Shown: positions 8,591-18,544, counted from the stretch's first letter. The stretch: 64,000 nucleotides of DNA from Agitococcus sp. (GCA_030646715.1 JAUSLJ010000013.1:62001-126000); one strand, 5' to 3'. Numbers and translations are program-made. Notes: generated from the sequence alone by a model not told the origin.

Positions 8591-9574
8591 ATGCAGCCCG
8601 TATTAGCCGCGATTCCTACCAATATTATTACTGGCTTTTTAGGCGCAGGTAAAACGACACTCATTCAACAGTTATTAGCGAATAAGCCCGCCAATGAGCG
8701 TTGGGCGGTATTGGTCAATGAGTTCGGTCAGATTGGGATTGACCAAGCATTGATGGGTTCTCAGGACGAAGTATTTATTAAAGAAGTGGCGGGCGGTTGT
8801 ATTTGTTGCGCTAATTTTTTACCGATGCAAGTGGCGTTGTCGCAGTTATTAGCCAAATCTAGACCGCAACGCTTATTGATTGAGCCAACGGGTTTAGGCC
8901 ATCCTCGTCAAATTTTAGAAAGTCTGAGTGAAAGTCATTGGCAAAGTACCTTACAGCTACGCGCAACTTTATGTGTGATTGATGCGCGGCAATATCAAGA
9001 TGAACGAGTACAACAACACGAGTCTTTTATTGCTCAGGCTGAAGTCGCCGATGTTTTGGTGTTTAGTAAAAATGATGTCTTAAATGACCCGCAACGGCAA
9101 TCCGTGCAAGCCTTTGCTGATAGTTTGCCGCCACCACAGCGGCAACAAGTTTTTAGTGAGCATGGACAGTTAGATTTAGCGTTATTAGATGTTCCTCGCA
9201 GAGAAAATTTAACGGTTAAACGCTCGTTATTACATCAAAAAAATCTGACTTTAAATGCCTCTGCGCCGAAAGTGATGATGCCGCCATATCATTATCACCA
9301 TCAGGCTTTAGAGATGTTTGTTGGCGGTTGGGTGTTTCCTGCGGATTGGCAATTTCAGCATAACGGCGTGTTAGATGTGTTGTTGGCTTTGCAAGTACAA
9401 CGTATTAAAGGTGTGGTTCATACCTCTCAAGGTTGGCTAAATATCAATATTACGCCGTGGGATATGAGTATGACCAGTAGAGGGGAAGGGGCTGATAATC
9501 GCTTGGAAATTATCAGCCAGCAATCTATAGATTGGGAGGCGTTGGAGTTAGCGTTGATGGCAATAAGATCTTAG
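8591..9574 (+). CDS. CobW/YjiA family G3E GTPase (putative metallochaperone)
   Basis: A 327-residue P-loop GTPase. Walker A is GFLGAGKTT (residues about 14-22), the metal-binding CxCC motif is in GGCICC (residues about 75-80), switch motif EPTGLGHP, and a variant base-recognition motif SKND replaces NKxD. The C-terminal CobW_C domain includes a histidine-rich PPYHYHHQ. The family uses GTP hydrolysis to deliver Zn, Co or other metals to target proteins. The metal is not predictable here, and no Zur site or target metalloenzyme lies nearby. It follows the glycosyltransferase by 3 bp. Confidence 0.9.
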   Translation: MQPVLAAIPTNIITGFLGAGKTTLIQQLLANKPANERWAVLVNEFGQIGIDQALMGSQDEVFIKEVAGGCICCANFLPMQVALSQLLAKSRPQRLLIEPTGLGHPRQILESLSESHWQSTLQLRATLCVIDARQYQDERVQQHESFIAQAEVADVLVFSKNDVLNDPQRQSVQAFADSLPPPQRQQVFSEHGQLDLALLDVPRRENLTVKRSLLHQKNLTLNASAPKVMMPPYHYHHQALEMFVGGWVFPADWQFQHNGVLDVLLALQVQRIKGVVHTSQGWLNINITPWDMSMTSRGEGADNRLEIISQQSIDWEALELALMAIRS

Positions 9575-9617
9575 CTTGATTAAGTTTATGACTTAGTAGG
9601 TTCTCGCCTATTTGTTC

Positions 9618-9655
9618 ACTCCCTCTCCCTGAGGGAGAGGGTTGGGGTGAGGGTG
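9618..9655. terminator. Hairpin repeat between convergent genes
   Basis: Perfect hairpin CCCTCTCCCTGAGGGAGAGG (9621-9640) followed by GTTGGGGTGAGGGTG, lying between the CobW gene (+) and lnt (-). It belongs to a common class of dispersed intergenic palindromes and could end both transcripts, although there is no U-run. Confidence 0.5.
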
Positions 9656-9681
9656 AAAGCGCGCTAATCGCGGAGCGATTC

Positions 9682-11202
9682 CTAAGACCTGTATGCCCGC
9701 CATCTTACCCATGCCAATAAACCAAAGCTCAACAGTAACACAGGCCAATTACCTAAACGACTATAGGGTGTTTGCCCTTGAGTGGCGTATACCGTTCCCC
9801 GTAAGATGGCCTGCTTAAATTGTGGTGCTTGTTGGCTAATATGTCCCTGTGGATTAATGAATGCCGAAACCCCGTTATTGGTGGCACGAATAATCCATTT
9901 ACCTGTTTCTAAAGCGCGCATTTGTACCATTTGCAAGTGTTGATGCGGGGCAATCGAATGACCAAACCAGCCGTCATTACTTAAAGTCGCAATAAAGTCT
10001 GCTTTTTCCGCGTTATTACGCGTCAGTTCTGGGTAAGCAATTTCATAACAAATGGCAGCCGCCAAACGATAATCTTTCACAAATAACGGACTTTGGCGAT
10101 TATCACCCGCGCTAAAGCTAGACATATCTCGGTTAAAAAAAGCAATCGTGCCGCGCAAAAAGGACTCAAAAGGAATGTATTCACCAAAAGGCACTAAACG
10201 TTGCTTGAAGTACAAACCATAACCTTCACCCAAAGCGGCCATGCTGTTATAAAACGGCGGAATGCCTTGAGCGTCAAGGTGTTGAATGTCGGCATAAGGA
10301 ATGCCTGTCACGAAGGCAGAATGACCTGCTAGCGCGTTGTTTTCCATTTCAGTGAGAAAAACTGTTGCTTCCTCTTCGTATTGAAACATGGGGACGGCGG
10401 CTTCTGGCCAAATGACTAAATCCCGACCCCATTCTTGTTGTGAGAGTTTTTTATAAATGGCTAAGGTTTTATCACGCCATTCTAATTGCCATTTGACATC
10501 TTGCGGAATGTTGCCTTGCACAATACTGACCGTCAGCGGTTTCTGCGTATCACTTTTTGACCAAGTATGATATTGCAACCCCATACCCGCTAACCAAATG
10601 GAGGCAGCTAAAACACCATAACTCCATGCTTTTGTGCCATATTTTGCCAGTGTCATTAGACATTGCGCGGAGATAATCGCCAATAAACTCAGGCCAAAAA
10701 CACCTAAAATAGGCGCGTAACCGACTAAAGCAGAGTCAATAAAGGCATAACCTGTAAAGAGCCACGGAAAACCTGTAAAGAGCCACGTTTTGAGCCATTC
10801 AAAAAGCATAAATAGCGGTGCAAAAGTCAGTAGTGCGCGACGGTCAAAGCGATATTTACTGTAAATAAAGCCCATCACCCCAGTAAAAGATCCCATAAGA
10901 GTGGCAACAAAAGCTACCATTAATATCGCTAACCATGTCGGCGTATTGCCGTAATCATGGAGTGATACAAATAACCACCACACACCCGCCGCCCATAAGC
11001 CTGTACCAAAGCACCAACCGCGCCAAGCCGCTTGTTTAGCTGTTTGTTGACTTAATAATTCACTAAATAAGCCAATAGTGACTAAAGCTAAAGGCCAAAG
11101 ATGGTAAGGAGCAAGACTAAAAGGGGTGATTCCGCCTAACACGAATGCCAAAATAGGAGCAAAACGAGACTGACGTATAGAGCTAAGAAAGGCGGCTATC
11201 AT
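9682..11202 (-). CDS. lnt: Apolipoprotein N-acyltransferase
   Basis: A 506-residue inner-membrane enzyme that adds the third acyl chain to the N-terminal cysteine of lipoproteins, needed for Lol export. About six hydrophobic segments occupy residues 1-220, followed by the periplasmic nitrilase-like domain. The Glu of WPEAAVP and the Cys of AAICYEIAYPEL match the catalytic Glu and Cys. A final membrane segment ends the protein. Its start overlaps the corC stop by 4 bp, the usual corC-lnt coupling. Length is normal for the family. Confidence 0.95.
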   Translation of the reverse strand: MIAAFLSSIRQSRFAPILAFVLGGITPFSLAPYHLWPLALVTIGLFSELLSQQTAKQAAWRGWCFGTGLWAAGVWWLFVSLHDYGNTPTWLAILMVAFVATLMGSFTGVMGFIYSKYRFDRRALLTFAPLFMLFEWLKTWLFTGFPWLFTGYAFIDSALVGYAPILGVFGLSLLAIISAQCLMTLAKYGTKAWSYGVLAASIWLAGMGLQYHTWSKSDTQKPLTVSIVQGNIPQDVKWQLEWRDKTLAIYKKLSQQEWGRDLVIWPEAAVPMFQYEEEATVFLTEMENNALAGHSAFVTGIPYADIQHLDAQGIPPFYNSMAALGEGYGLYFKQRLVPFGEYIPFESFLRGTIAFFNRDMSSFSAGDNRQSPLFVKDYRLAAAICYEIAYPELTRNNAEKADFIATLSNDGWFGHSIAPHQHLQMVQMRALETGKWIIRATNNGVSAFINPQGHISQQAPQFKQAILRGTVYATQGQTPYSRLGNWPVLLLSFGLLAWVRWRAYRS

Positions 11203-12041
11203 GCAATTTTTTCAACTTTAATAACGCTAATCATGCGTAAATCGGCAGCAAGAATGGTAAATCGCCATTTTGCGAGGTCAATACTTTCATTGATTTGTGG
11301 CAAACGTTCAAATTCACTGATGATAATGCCGCCAATGGTTTCAAAGTCTTCATGGCTAAAGTCGCTTTCAAAGTAGTCATTGAATTCGGTAATTGGTGTG
11401 ATGGCTTGAACGATATGACTGCCATCTTCTTGTTCGCTAATCCAGTGAGCATCTTCATCGGCATCGTCATGTTCATCATGAATATCACCAAAAATTTGCT
11501 CTAAAGCATCTTCTAAGGTGACTAAGCCCGCAATGCCGCCGTATTCATCTACGACAACGGCCATGTGACTTTGTTTTTCTTTGAATTCGCGTAATAAACG
11601 GTCGAGATGAGCTGATTCTGGGACACAAAAAGCAGGGCGTAAATAATCTTTCAGGTTAAAGCGTTCATTTTTTAGGCCGATGAGACGTAGCATATCTTTA
11701 GCGAGCAAAATGCCCAGTACTTCGTCGGAGTTTTCCGCTGCCAATACGGGAAAGCGCGAATGCGCCGACTCCATCATAATCGCCAAAAAATCTTTAGGTT
11801 CACTGTTGTCACGGATAGAAATAATTTGGGCGCGCGGCACCATTATTTCACGGACTTGCATATCGGCAACCCGTAAGGTCGATTCAATAATACGCTGTGA
11901 TTCGGCATCTAAAATACCGCGTTGACCTGCGCGGTGAACAATGGTTAAGAGCTCAGCACGACTTTCGGGTTCGGGGGTTAAGAAGTTTGTTAAGCGATTT
12001 AACCAAGATTTAGGGGCATCAGAGCCGCGCTCGTCACTCAT
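11199..12041 (-). CDS. corC: CorC/YbeX family CBS-domain protein
   Basis: A 280-residue cytosolic protein with paired CBS domains (MVPRAQIISI to the second repeat AVVVDEYGGIAGLVTLEDALEQ) and a C-terminal CorC_HlyC domain (residues about 200-280). The family is linked to Mg/Co efflux and, as YbeX, to ribosome metabolism. In most gammaproteobacteria it sits directly between ybeY and lnt. Here ybeY is about 3.6 kb away, beyond inserted plus-strand genes, so corC-lnt must have its own promoter in the 132-bp gap before 12174. Confidence 0.92.
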   Translation of the reverse strand: MSDERGSDAPKSWLNRLTNFLTPEPESRAELLTIVHRAGQRGILDAESQRIIESTLRVADMQVREIMVPRAQIISIRDNSEPKDFLAIMMESAHSRFPVLAAENSDEVLGILLAKDMLRLIGLKNERFNLKDYLRPAFCVPESAHLDRLLREFKEKQSHMAVVVDEYGGIAGLVTLEDALEQIFGDIHDEHDDADEDAHWISEQEDGSHIVQAITPITEFNDYFESDFSHEDFETIGGIIISEFERLPQINESIDLAKWRFTILAADLRMISVIKVEKIA

Positions 12042-12173
12042 ACAACAACAGTCCTACACTACGATGGCGCGATTTTGCAGTTGTCTGCCGATGATTGCTA
12101 GTTAAATTTAGGATAAATGCTAAGATGAAAAAGAGTAAAAATTGTTTGATAGACTGTTTAAGGTGTCTTTTTT

Positions 12174-12407
12174 ATGAAAAATAGTAAAAAAATCAGTGCC
12201 TTGGCTTTAATATTGTGGCTGTCGGCGTGTAGTCAAGAGCCGCCGCCCGTAAAGCCTGATACAGGGCGGCCTGAAACACGCACTTTAGAAGCCGCTTCAG
12301 CGGTTGGTTATGACGGCAAAGCGATTCGTAAAAAAGTGGATGGGGCTTTAGATGCCAATGATGCTCATAACGCAGAATTAGAACAACAAATGCAACAAAA
12401 CCAATAA
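12174..12407 (+). CDS. Small lipoprotein, unknown function
   Basis: A 77-residue protein with a signal peptide and lipobox LSAC (Cys at residue 21), then a polar, proline-rich region and a Gln/Asn-rich tail. AAGGTG lies upstream of the ATG. No domain is recognised. It is the first of three plus-strand genes inserted into the conserved minus-strand cluster. The mature protein would sit on the inner or outer membrane. Confidence 0.75.
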   Translation: MKNSKKISALALILWLSACSQEPPPVKPDTGRPETRTLEAASAVGYDGKAIRKKVDGALDANDAHNAELEQQMQQNQ

Positions 12408-12454
12408 TTGTTTAATGTTGGAAAGTACATAAGTGATTAGGATAGGAGGCCACG

Positions 12455-13417
12455 ATGAAGGTTGCGTCATTACCCGATAATGAAAAAGAAAGATTAGCGG
12501 CTTTATTGCGTTATAAGGTATTAGATACCGACTTTGAGCAGTCATATACAGAGTTGACCCAGCTGGCCTCTGAAATTTGTCAAACCCCGATTGCTTTAAT
12601 TAGTTTAATAGATAGTGATCGCCAATGGTTTAAAGCCACAGTGGGACTTGCCGCGCGAGAAACGCCGCGAGATTGGGCATTTTGTGCGCACGCCATTTTA
12701 CAAGATGAAATGTTGGTAGTTGACGACACCTTATTGGATGAACGATTTATCGACAATCCTTTAGTCACGAATGATCCCTCTATTCGATTTTATGCGGGGG
12801 CGCAAATTAAGACCTTAGATGGTTTTGTTTTAGGGACAGTCTGCGCCATAGATCGTGTCCCTCGTCATTTGTCTGACTATCAGCTAAATGCCTTAAAGGT
12901 GTTGGCTAAACAAGTTATGAGTCAATTGGAGTTACGATTGGCTTTTGACGATTTGCAAAAGCATACCCAAAAATTGAAAGAGCTAAATGCCACTAAAGAT
13001 AAATTATTTTCGGTAATAGCACATGATTTACGTGCGCCAATGAGTGGTATTTTTGGTTTAAGTGAAATGTTGATAGAGGATTTAGACGTACAGCCAAAAG
13101 AGGCTTGTATGGAGCTGGCTCAAGAGATTCATAATGCTAGTCAACAAACCTTATCTTTACTGGATAATTTATTACGCTGGTCGTTATTGGAGCGTGGTCA
13201 GTTTGACTATCAGCCGATGGCAATTCCGTTATTAGCGATTGTACAAAAAAATCTCCGCTTGTTGTCGTCTGTGGCATTAAAAAACAAATTCAGATTCACG
13301 TTGACTGTTCGAGTCATTTTTTTGTCATTGGCGATAAAAATATGTTGGCCTCTGTTTTTCAAAATCTATTATCGAATGCGATTAAATTTACACCTCATCA
13401 GGGTGATATTTACATAA
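12455..13417 (+). CDS. GAF-domain sensor histidine kinase, N-terminal part (frameshifted)
   Basis: GAF sensor domain (residues about 10-165), then a helical linker and a HisKA dimerisation domain with the phospho-acceptor in FSVIAHDLRAPMSG (residues about 187-200). No transmembrane segment, so it is a soluble kinase sensing a cytoplasmic signal. AGGAGG lies before the ATG. After the A6 tract at 13276-13281 the frame goes out of register (RFTLTVRVIF). Adding one A would continue into the ATPase domain at 13342-13674, giving a normal kinase of about 406 residues. No response regulator lies next to it. Confidence 0.8.
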   Translation: MKVASLPDNEKERLAALLRYKVLDTDFEQSYTELTQLASEICQTPIALISLIDSDRQWFKATVGLAARETPRDWAFCAHAILQDEMLVVDDTLLDERFIDNPLVTNDPSIRFYAGAQIKTLDGFVLGTVCAIDRVPRHLSDYQLNALKVLAKQVMSQLELRLAFDDLQKHTQKLKELNATKDKLFSVIAHDLRAPMSGIFGLSEMLIEDLDVQPKEACMELAQEIHNASQQTLSLLDNLLRWSLLERGQFDYQPMAIPLLAIVQKNLRLLSSVALKNKFRFTLTVRVIFLSLAIKICWPLFFKIYYRMRLNLHLIRVIFT

Positions 13418-13674
13418 CAGCACAAGAACTCAAACATCAAGTCGTTATTAGCATTAAAGATACTGGCGTTGGCATGAGTCAAGAGCAGCTTAATCAATTG
13501 TTTTTAATTGACAAAAATGTTTCAACCAATGGCACTGATGGCGAAAAAGGCACAGGTTTAGGTTTGGTTTTGTGTAAACAGTTTTTAGCCTTACATGAGA
13601 GTGATTTATGTGTGCAGTCAGGAGTGGGTGTGGGGACACAGTTTAGCTTTACGTTAGCCTTGGTGGCTCGGTAG
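13342..13674 (+). CDS. HATPase_c domain of the same histidine kinase (out of frame)
   Basis: Encodes the ATP-binding domain: N box FQNLLSNAIKFTP, G1 box DTGVGMS and G2 box GTGLGLVLCKQF. In this frame homologous sequence extends upstream to about 13282 (IHVDCSSHFFVIGDKN), so the ATG at 13342 is not a true start. It is the displaced C-terminal half of the kinase at 12455. Separately translated it would lack the phospho-acceptor histidine. Confidence 0.78.
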   Translation: MLASVFQNLLSNAIKFTPHQGDIYITAQELKHQVVISIKDTGVGMSQEQLNQLFLIDKNVSTNGTDGEKGTGLGLVLCKQFLALHESDLCVQSGVGVGTQFSFTLALVAR

Positions 13675-13699
13675 TGGTGATTTTGGGGAGAATATAGTG

Positions 13700-15604
13700 A
13701 TGAATAATTACCAACGTTCGATTTTAACCGTAGTGTGTACTTCACTTCTAACTGTGGGCTGTGGCTCTTCTGATTCGGATTCTGAAACATCCAACACGCC
13801 AATCGCCAAAGGTGCATTGGTTAAAGCAGGTGATAATCAGCGATTTTCAGCTTATTACGCACAAGCACTTACCAATGCCAATCAACAAATACGTGCAATG
13901 CCCGCGACTGCGGAGTCCACAACGACTGCTGGTAGTGCGGCTAATACCGATTTTGCGCAATCCACTACCAATTTAATAGAGGCAGGCGTTGACGAATCGG
14001 ATGTCATGAAACAAAACGCCAGCCATGTTTATACATGGGATGATTCAACGTCTGAATTTGTAGGCGAAAAACACACCTTAAAATTAAATGTATTTGCCAA
14101 GCCCAGTGCGGAAAAAGTGGCTGGAGTTGATATTCAAGGCGTTTATCCCGAAGGAATTTTTCTGACAGGTCAATATTTGGCGGCGTTATCAACAAAATCA
14201 TATCCTCAATGGTTTGGTTATGGCGATATGATGCCATTGGCGGCTCAAGGTTTAAGTCTATGGCGTTGGGGGGCTGTGCAAAATGGTAAAGCACAGCTCG
14301 ATGTTATGGCGGTCGCAAATCCTGCCAAACCTCAACTCACCAAGCATTATGAATGGGACGGCGATATTGTTGCCAGTCGTCGTATTGCCAATCGTTTGTA
14401 TGTGGTGACGCAATCCAGTATTGCCATGCCGCCCATCACAACCCAACAAACGATCACTCAGACAGATGTGACGGACATTGTGGAGCGTATGCCTGTTGAT
14501 GTGCAAGGGCAGCGCGTTCAGCCCAAAGATTGTTATATTGCCCAAACAATGGATAAGCAAAATATTAATGCCTCTATTGTGCTGATTACCCAAATAGACT
14601 TAACTGCTGCGCAAAGCCCTCAAACAACCTGTGTGGCGGCTTCGACTCAGCAAGTGTATGTCAGTCCAAAATCACTGTATTTGGTGAGTGGTCAAGGTTG
14701 GGAGGCACAAAAAACGGTATTTCATAAATTTGTCTTAGAAGATTCAGGCGTGCAATACCGCGCTTCAGGTGAAGTGGCAGGTGGCATTTTATGGAGTAAT
14801 CCTGCCTTTAGTATGAGTGAGCATAAAGACTATTTTCGTGTGGTGACCAGTGAGTTTGTTCGTGATGCTGCAACAGGGCAAAGTGATATTAATAACCGCC
14901 TATACATTCTGAAAGAGTCCGTTAGCGAACAAGGTGTCTTTGAGCAAGTCGCTCAATTACCAAATACGGCTCGACCTGCACGGATAGGCAAACCGCGTGA
15001 GCAAATTATGGGCATGCGTTTTTTGGGTGATAATGCCTATATTGTCACGTTTGAACGCAAAGACCCTTTGTATAAGGTTGATTTAACAAACCCTGCTCAG
15101 CCGCGTCTTGCAGGGGAATTGGAGTTGCCAGGCTATTCAGCCTATTTACAACAACTGACGCCACGTTATGTGATGGGAGTTGGCTTTTCGGTTGATGAAA
15201 AAACACTGCGGCAAAATGGCATTCAAGTCTCTGTTTTTGATACGCATTTGGATACACCAAGCCTTGTATCGCAAGATGTGTATAGTTCAATAGCCAGTAC
15301 CAGTTGGTTTGATTTGCCCTTAGCTCGCGATTCACATGCCATTATGACACTATCGAATGGTACAACGACACGTATGATCTTGCCATTTACTCATAGCACC
15401 TATACAAACACTTCATCTGTATCCATTACCAAAGGTCTGCAATACGAAATTGACGAGACGACAGGCGTGTTAAAACGGGTTGCCGAGCAAGATGTCAACA
15501 CGCAAAGCGGTTGGTGGGGCTGGCAACGGAGTATGCTGGATGGCGACTTAATCTATTGGAATAAGCCGCAAGGTGCGATGAGTGTTGGCAAGTGGGGGCA
15601 GTAA
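13700..15604 (+). CDS. Secreted beta-propeller lipoprotein (PF09826-like)
   Basis: A 634-residue exported protein with an N-terminal signal peptide and lipobox LTVGC, followed by a low-complexity Ser/Asp stretch. The segment TTNLIEAGVDESDVMKQNA followed by YTW is the entry motif of the C-terminal secreted beta-propeller family, and repeated blade-like strands fill the rest (RIANRLYVVTQ, MGMRFLGDNAYIVTFERKDP). The function of this family is unknown. Start ATG at 13700 with GGGGAG 9 nt upstream is preferred over GTG 13697. It ends 6 bp from the convergent ybeY stop, leaving no room for a conventional terminator. Confidence 0.82.
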   Translation: MNNYQRSILTVVCTSLLTVGCGSSDSDSETSNTPIAKGALVKAGDNQRFSAYYAQALTNANQQIRAMPATAESTTTAGSAANTDFAQSTTNLIEAGVDESDVMKQNASHVYTWDDSTSEFVGEKHTLKLNVFAKPSAEKVAGVDIQGVYPEGIFLTGQYLAALSTKSYPQWFGYGDMMPLAAQGLSLWRWGAVQNGKAQLDVMAVANPAKPQLTKHYEWDGDIVASRRIANRLYVVTQSSIAMPPITTQQTITQTDVTDIVERMPVDVQGQRVQPKDCYIAQTMDKQNINASIVLITQIDLTAAQSPQTTCVAASTQQVYVSPKSLYLVSGQGWEAQKTVFHKFVLEDSGVQYRASGEVAGGILWSNPAFSMSEHKDYFRVVTSEFVRDAATGQSDINNRLYILKESVSEQGVFEQVAQLPNTARPARIGKPREQIMGMRFLGDNAYIVTFERKDPLYKVDLTNPAQPRLAGELELPGYSAYLQQLTPRYVMGVGFSVDEKTLRQNGIQVSVFDTHLDTPSLVSQDVYSSIASTSWFDLPLARDSHAIMTLSNGTTTRMILPFTHSTYTNTSSVSITKGLQYEIDETTGVLKRVAEQDVNTQSGWWGWQRSMLDGDLIYWNKPQGAMSVGKWGQ

Positions 15605-15610
15605 CTCAGA

Positions 15611-16087
15611 TTAATCATAAGGATTTGCATAGTTGAGACGCTGCAAGGCTTGAATTTCCAAGCCCTCCATTTCTTCAGCCTCGTCATCGTCAATATGGTC
15701 AAAACCCAGTACGTGTAAAATGCCATGAATGGTCAAATGAGCCCAATGCGCGGTGGTGGTTTTGCCTTGTTCAATGGCTTCTGCTTCGACAACGGGAACA
15801 CAAATAATAATATCGCCTAAAGGCTCACGTTTAAGATTATCTAATACTTCTTCAGGCAATTCCGATGGAAAAGATAAGACATTGGTTGGCTTGTCTTTGC
15901 CTCGATACTGTAAATTAAGCATCTGACTTTCGGCTTCATCCACTAAACGAATTGCAACTTCACAAGACTTTTTAAAGCCTGCAATCGCTAAAGCATTTTC
16001 AATCCACAATTTAAAGTCGGCACTTTTCGGTAGATTTTTAGCAGTTGTTGCTTTTTGTAAGGTCAATGTACATAAGGCTTTAGTCAT
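15611..16087 (-). CDS. ybeY: Endoribonuclease YbeY
   Basis: A 158-residue metallo-endoribonuclease for 16S rRNA 3'-end maturation and ribosome quality control. The zinc-binding motif [11 protein letters not shown] is near residues 115-125. Its start overlaps the ybeZ stop by 8 bp, the standard ybeZ-ybeY coupling. The usual downstream partner corC is displaced. Confidence 0.95.
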   Translation of the reverse strand: MTKALCTLTLQKATTAKNLPKSADFKLWIENALAIAGFKKSCEVAIRLVDEAESQMLNLQYRGKDKPTNVLSFPSELPEEVLDNLKREPLGDIIICVPVVEAEAIEQGKTTTAHWAHLTIHGILHVLGFDHIDDDEAEEMEGLEIQALQRLNYANPYD

Positions 16088-17099
16088 AGGGTTTTGCTAC
16101 AGGTTGGGTTTTGTCCCATGCTTCATAAGCTTCGACAATACGTTGGACTAAATGGTGGCGCACGACATCTTTAGAGCTAAAACGGGTGATATGTATGCCT
16201 TCCACGTCTTGCAACACCCGTAAACAATGTGCGAGTCCGGATTCTTGACCACGCGGCAAATCGACTTGGGTAATATCACCCGTAATCACTGCCCGTGAAC
16301 CAAAGCCTAAACGGGTTAAAAACATTTTCATTTGTTCGCGAGTGGTATTTTGCCCTTCATCTAAAATGATAAAAGCATTATTAAGGGTGCGGCCACGCAT
16401 ATACGCTAGGGGCGCCACTTCAATCACTTGTTTTTCAATCAGTTTAGTAACACGTTCAAAGCCCAACATTTCATATAGCGCGTCATACAAAGGACGTAAA
16501 TACGGGTCAATTTTGTCTGATAAATCACCGGGTAAAAAGCCCAATTTTTCGCCTGCTTCTACCGCAGGGCGCACCAATAAAATACGGCGAATCGCATCTT
16601 TTTCTAATTGATCAACAGCGGCGGCAACGGCTAAATAGGTTTTGCCTGTGCCCGCAGGGCCGACACCAAAACTGATGTCATGGCGAAGTATATTGGCGAC
16701 ATAACGGGCTTGGTTTTCACCCCGTGGACGAATACTGCCTTTACGGGTAAATAACGCAGGAAATGTGGATTCTTGCGGCGAATCAACATCGTCAAGCACA
16801 ACAGACTGGCTGGTTTGCAACATAAGATGCACCATTTCAGAAGAGATATCGGAATTAGTTAAGGTTTCTTCATAGAGCTTTGTTAATAAACGCTCGGCAT
16901 GAGTTACCGCAGTTAACGAGCCATGCACATGAAAATGATGGCCTTGATGATGAATATGCACAGCCAAACGCTGTTCTATTTGTTTGAGGTTTTGATGAAA
17001 AGGGCCGCAGAGAGCATTGAGCCGTTTGGTATCAGGTGGGTCAAGATAAACTTGGCGAATGGTAGTGACGTTATTGTTCAAGCGAGTAAATTCTCCCAA
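16080..17099 (-). CDS. ybeZ: PhoH family ATPase YbeZ
   Basis: A 339-residue protein with an N-terminal KH-like RNA-binding region (residues about 15-90) and a PhoH ATPase domain. Walker A is [11 protein letters not shown] (residues about 150-160), Walker [11 protein letters not shown], and a downstream [10 protein letters not shown] motif. The family acts with YbeY in ribosome and RNA metabolism. It lies between miaB and ybeY in the ancestral order. Confidence 0.93.
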   Translation of the reverse strand: MGEFTRLNNNVTTIRQVYLDPPDTKRLNALCGPFHQNLKQIEQRLAVHIHHQGHHFHVHGSLTAVTHAERLLTKLYEETLTNSDISSEMVHLMLQTSQSVVLDDVDSPQESTFPALFTRKGSIRPRGENQARYVANILRHDISFGVGPAGTGKTYLAVAAAVDQLEKDAIRRILLVRPAVEAGEKLGFLPGDLSDKIDPYLRPLYDALYEMLGFERVTKLIEKQVIEVAPLAYMRGRTLNNAFIILDEGQNTTREQMKMFLTRLGFGSRAVITGDITQVDLPRGQESGLAHCLRVLQDVEGIHITRFSSKDVVRHHLVQRIVEAYEAWDKTQPVAKPYD

Positions 17100-17111
17100 A
17101 ACATATGTACT

Positions 17112-17170
17112 GTAGGGGCGAATTCATTCGCCAACTGCTTTATATGTTGGGCTAATAAATTCGCCCCTAC
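17112..17170. repeat. Compound REP-like palindrome between miaB and ybeZ
   Basis: A 59-bp element whose ends GTAGGGGCGAAT and ATTCGCCCCTAC are complementary. The left half is itself a small palindrome (GGCGAATTCATTCGCC). It is related to the elements at 1-3036 but outside any gene. The folded transcript could modulate read-through from miaB into ybeZ. Confidence 0.75.
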
Positions 17171-17188
17171 AGCTATCAATACCACAAA

Positions 17189-18544
17189 TCAACCTAAGTC
17201 TTCCACCCAAATCGGTGCCGTCGCGCGTACGGCATTGACATTAGCTTCTTCGGTAATCACTACATCAACAAAACGACCAATCAAACTAGCATCAGCAGGG
17301 AAGTACACAACGCGTAAATTATCCGCAGATCCGACCATATAACCTTCTTGGCGGTCAGAAACTTTTTCGACCAAAATCCGTTGTGTGGTGCCAATCATGT
17401 CACGGGTTTTACGTAGGGTATTCTTTTTAATGTGATCTTTTAGAATCACCAGACGCTGTTTTTTCGTTTCTTCACTCACAGAGTCTGACAACTCGGCAGC
17501 GGGTGTGCCAGGTCTTTTCGAAAAAATAAAACTAAAGGAGTGGTCGTAATCGACTTCGGCAATTAAATTCATCGTTGCCATAAAATCGTCATCGGTTTCG
17601 TTAGGAAAACCAATAATAAAGTCAGAGGAAATTAGAATGTCAGGACGTGCTGCTTTCAGTTTTTTGATACGTGCCAAATAATCGGCGGCGGTATGATTAC
17701 GTTTCATCGCCGCTAAAATAGCGTCTGAGCCTGATTGAACAGGTAAATGTACATGAGAAGCGAGCTTAGGAATTTCGGCATAAGCAGCGATTAAATCATC
17801 ACTAAATTCTAAGGGGTGAGAAGTAGTGTAACGAATACGCCCGATACCTTCCATATCGGCAATATGCTTGATTAATTCAGCAAAACTGCAAATGTCGCCA
17901 TTATGGAATGTGCCGCGATAACCGTTGACGTTTTGGCCAAGCAGAGTAATTTCGCGCACGCCTTGGCTGGTCAAATGGGCTATTTCGGCAATCACATCAT
18001 CAAATGGCCGTGAAATTTCTTCGCCACGAGTATAAGGTACGACGCAGAAAGAGCAGTATTTAGAACAACCTTCCATAATGGAAATATAAGCTTTGCAACC
18101 TTCAACTTTTGGTTCGGGTAAAAAGTCGAATTTTTCATTTTCAGGAAAGCTAATATCCATCACCGCAATTTTGTTTTTATTGCGTTCATCAAATAATTTT
18201 GGCAAACGATGTAAAGTTTGAGGGCCAAAGACCATATCGACATAGGGCGCACGTTTACGAATCGTTTCGCCTTCTTGTGACGCGACACAGCCACCAACAC
18301 CAATGACCATTTCGGGACGTTTTTCTTTCAGTTTGCGCCAGCGACCCAACGCCGAGAACACTTTTTCTTCCGCTTTTTCGCGGATAGAGCAAGTGTTCAT
18401 CAACAACACATCCGCTTCTTCGGGGTTAAAGGTACGCACCATGCCATGAGATGCACCCAATAAATCCGCCATACGCGAACTATCGTATTCATTCATTTGG
18501 CAGCCTTGGGTTTCGATATACACTTTTTTAGACGTGGTAGACAT
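17189..18544 (-). CDS. miaB: tRNA-2-methylthio-N6-dimethylallyladenosine synthase MiaB
   Basis: A 451-residue radical-SAM methylthiotransferase that converts i6A37 to ms2i6A37 in tRNAs reading UNN codons. The N-terminal [4Fe-4S] ligands are in [22 protein letters not shown] and GCVASQEG. The radical-SAM CxxxCxxC reads [10 protein letters not shown]-terminal TRAM domain is present. ATG at 18544 ([14 protein letters not shown]) is preferred over an in-frame TTG at 18562. It heads the ybeZ-ybeY transcription unit. Confidence 0.95.
   Translation of the reverse strand: MSTTSKKVYIETQGCQMNEYDSSRMADLLGASHGMVRTFNPEEADVLLMNTCSIREKAEEKVFSALGRWRKLKEKRPEMVIGVGGCVASQEGETIRKRAPYVDMVFGPQTLHRLPKLFDERNKNKIAVMDISFPENEKFDFLPEPKVEGCKAYISIMEGCSKYCSFCVVPYTRGEEISRPFDDVIAEIAHLTSQGVREITLLGQNVNGYRGTFHNGDICSFAELIKHIADMEGIGRIRYTTSHPLEFSDDLIAAYAEIPKLASHVHLPVQSGSDAILAAMKRNHTAADYLARIKKLKAARPDILISSDFIIGFPNETDDDFMATMNLIAEVDYDHSFSFIFSKRPGTPAAELSDSVSEETKKQRLVILKDHIKKNTLRKTRDMIGTTQRILVEKVSDRQEGYMVGSADNLRVVYFPADASLIGRFVDVVITEEANVNAVRATAPIWVEDLG

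Noticed and set aside
9605-9660. Possible small gene between CobW and lnt
   Set aside because: The sequence is a G/C palindrome of a dispersed type with no credible start or ribosome-binding site.
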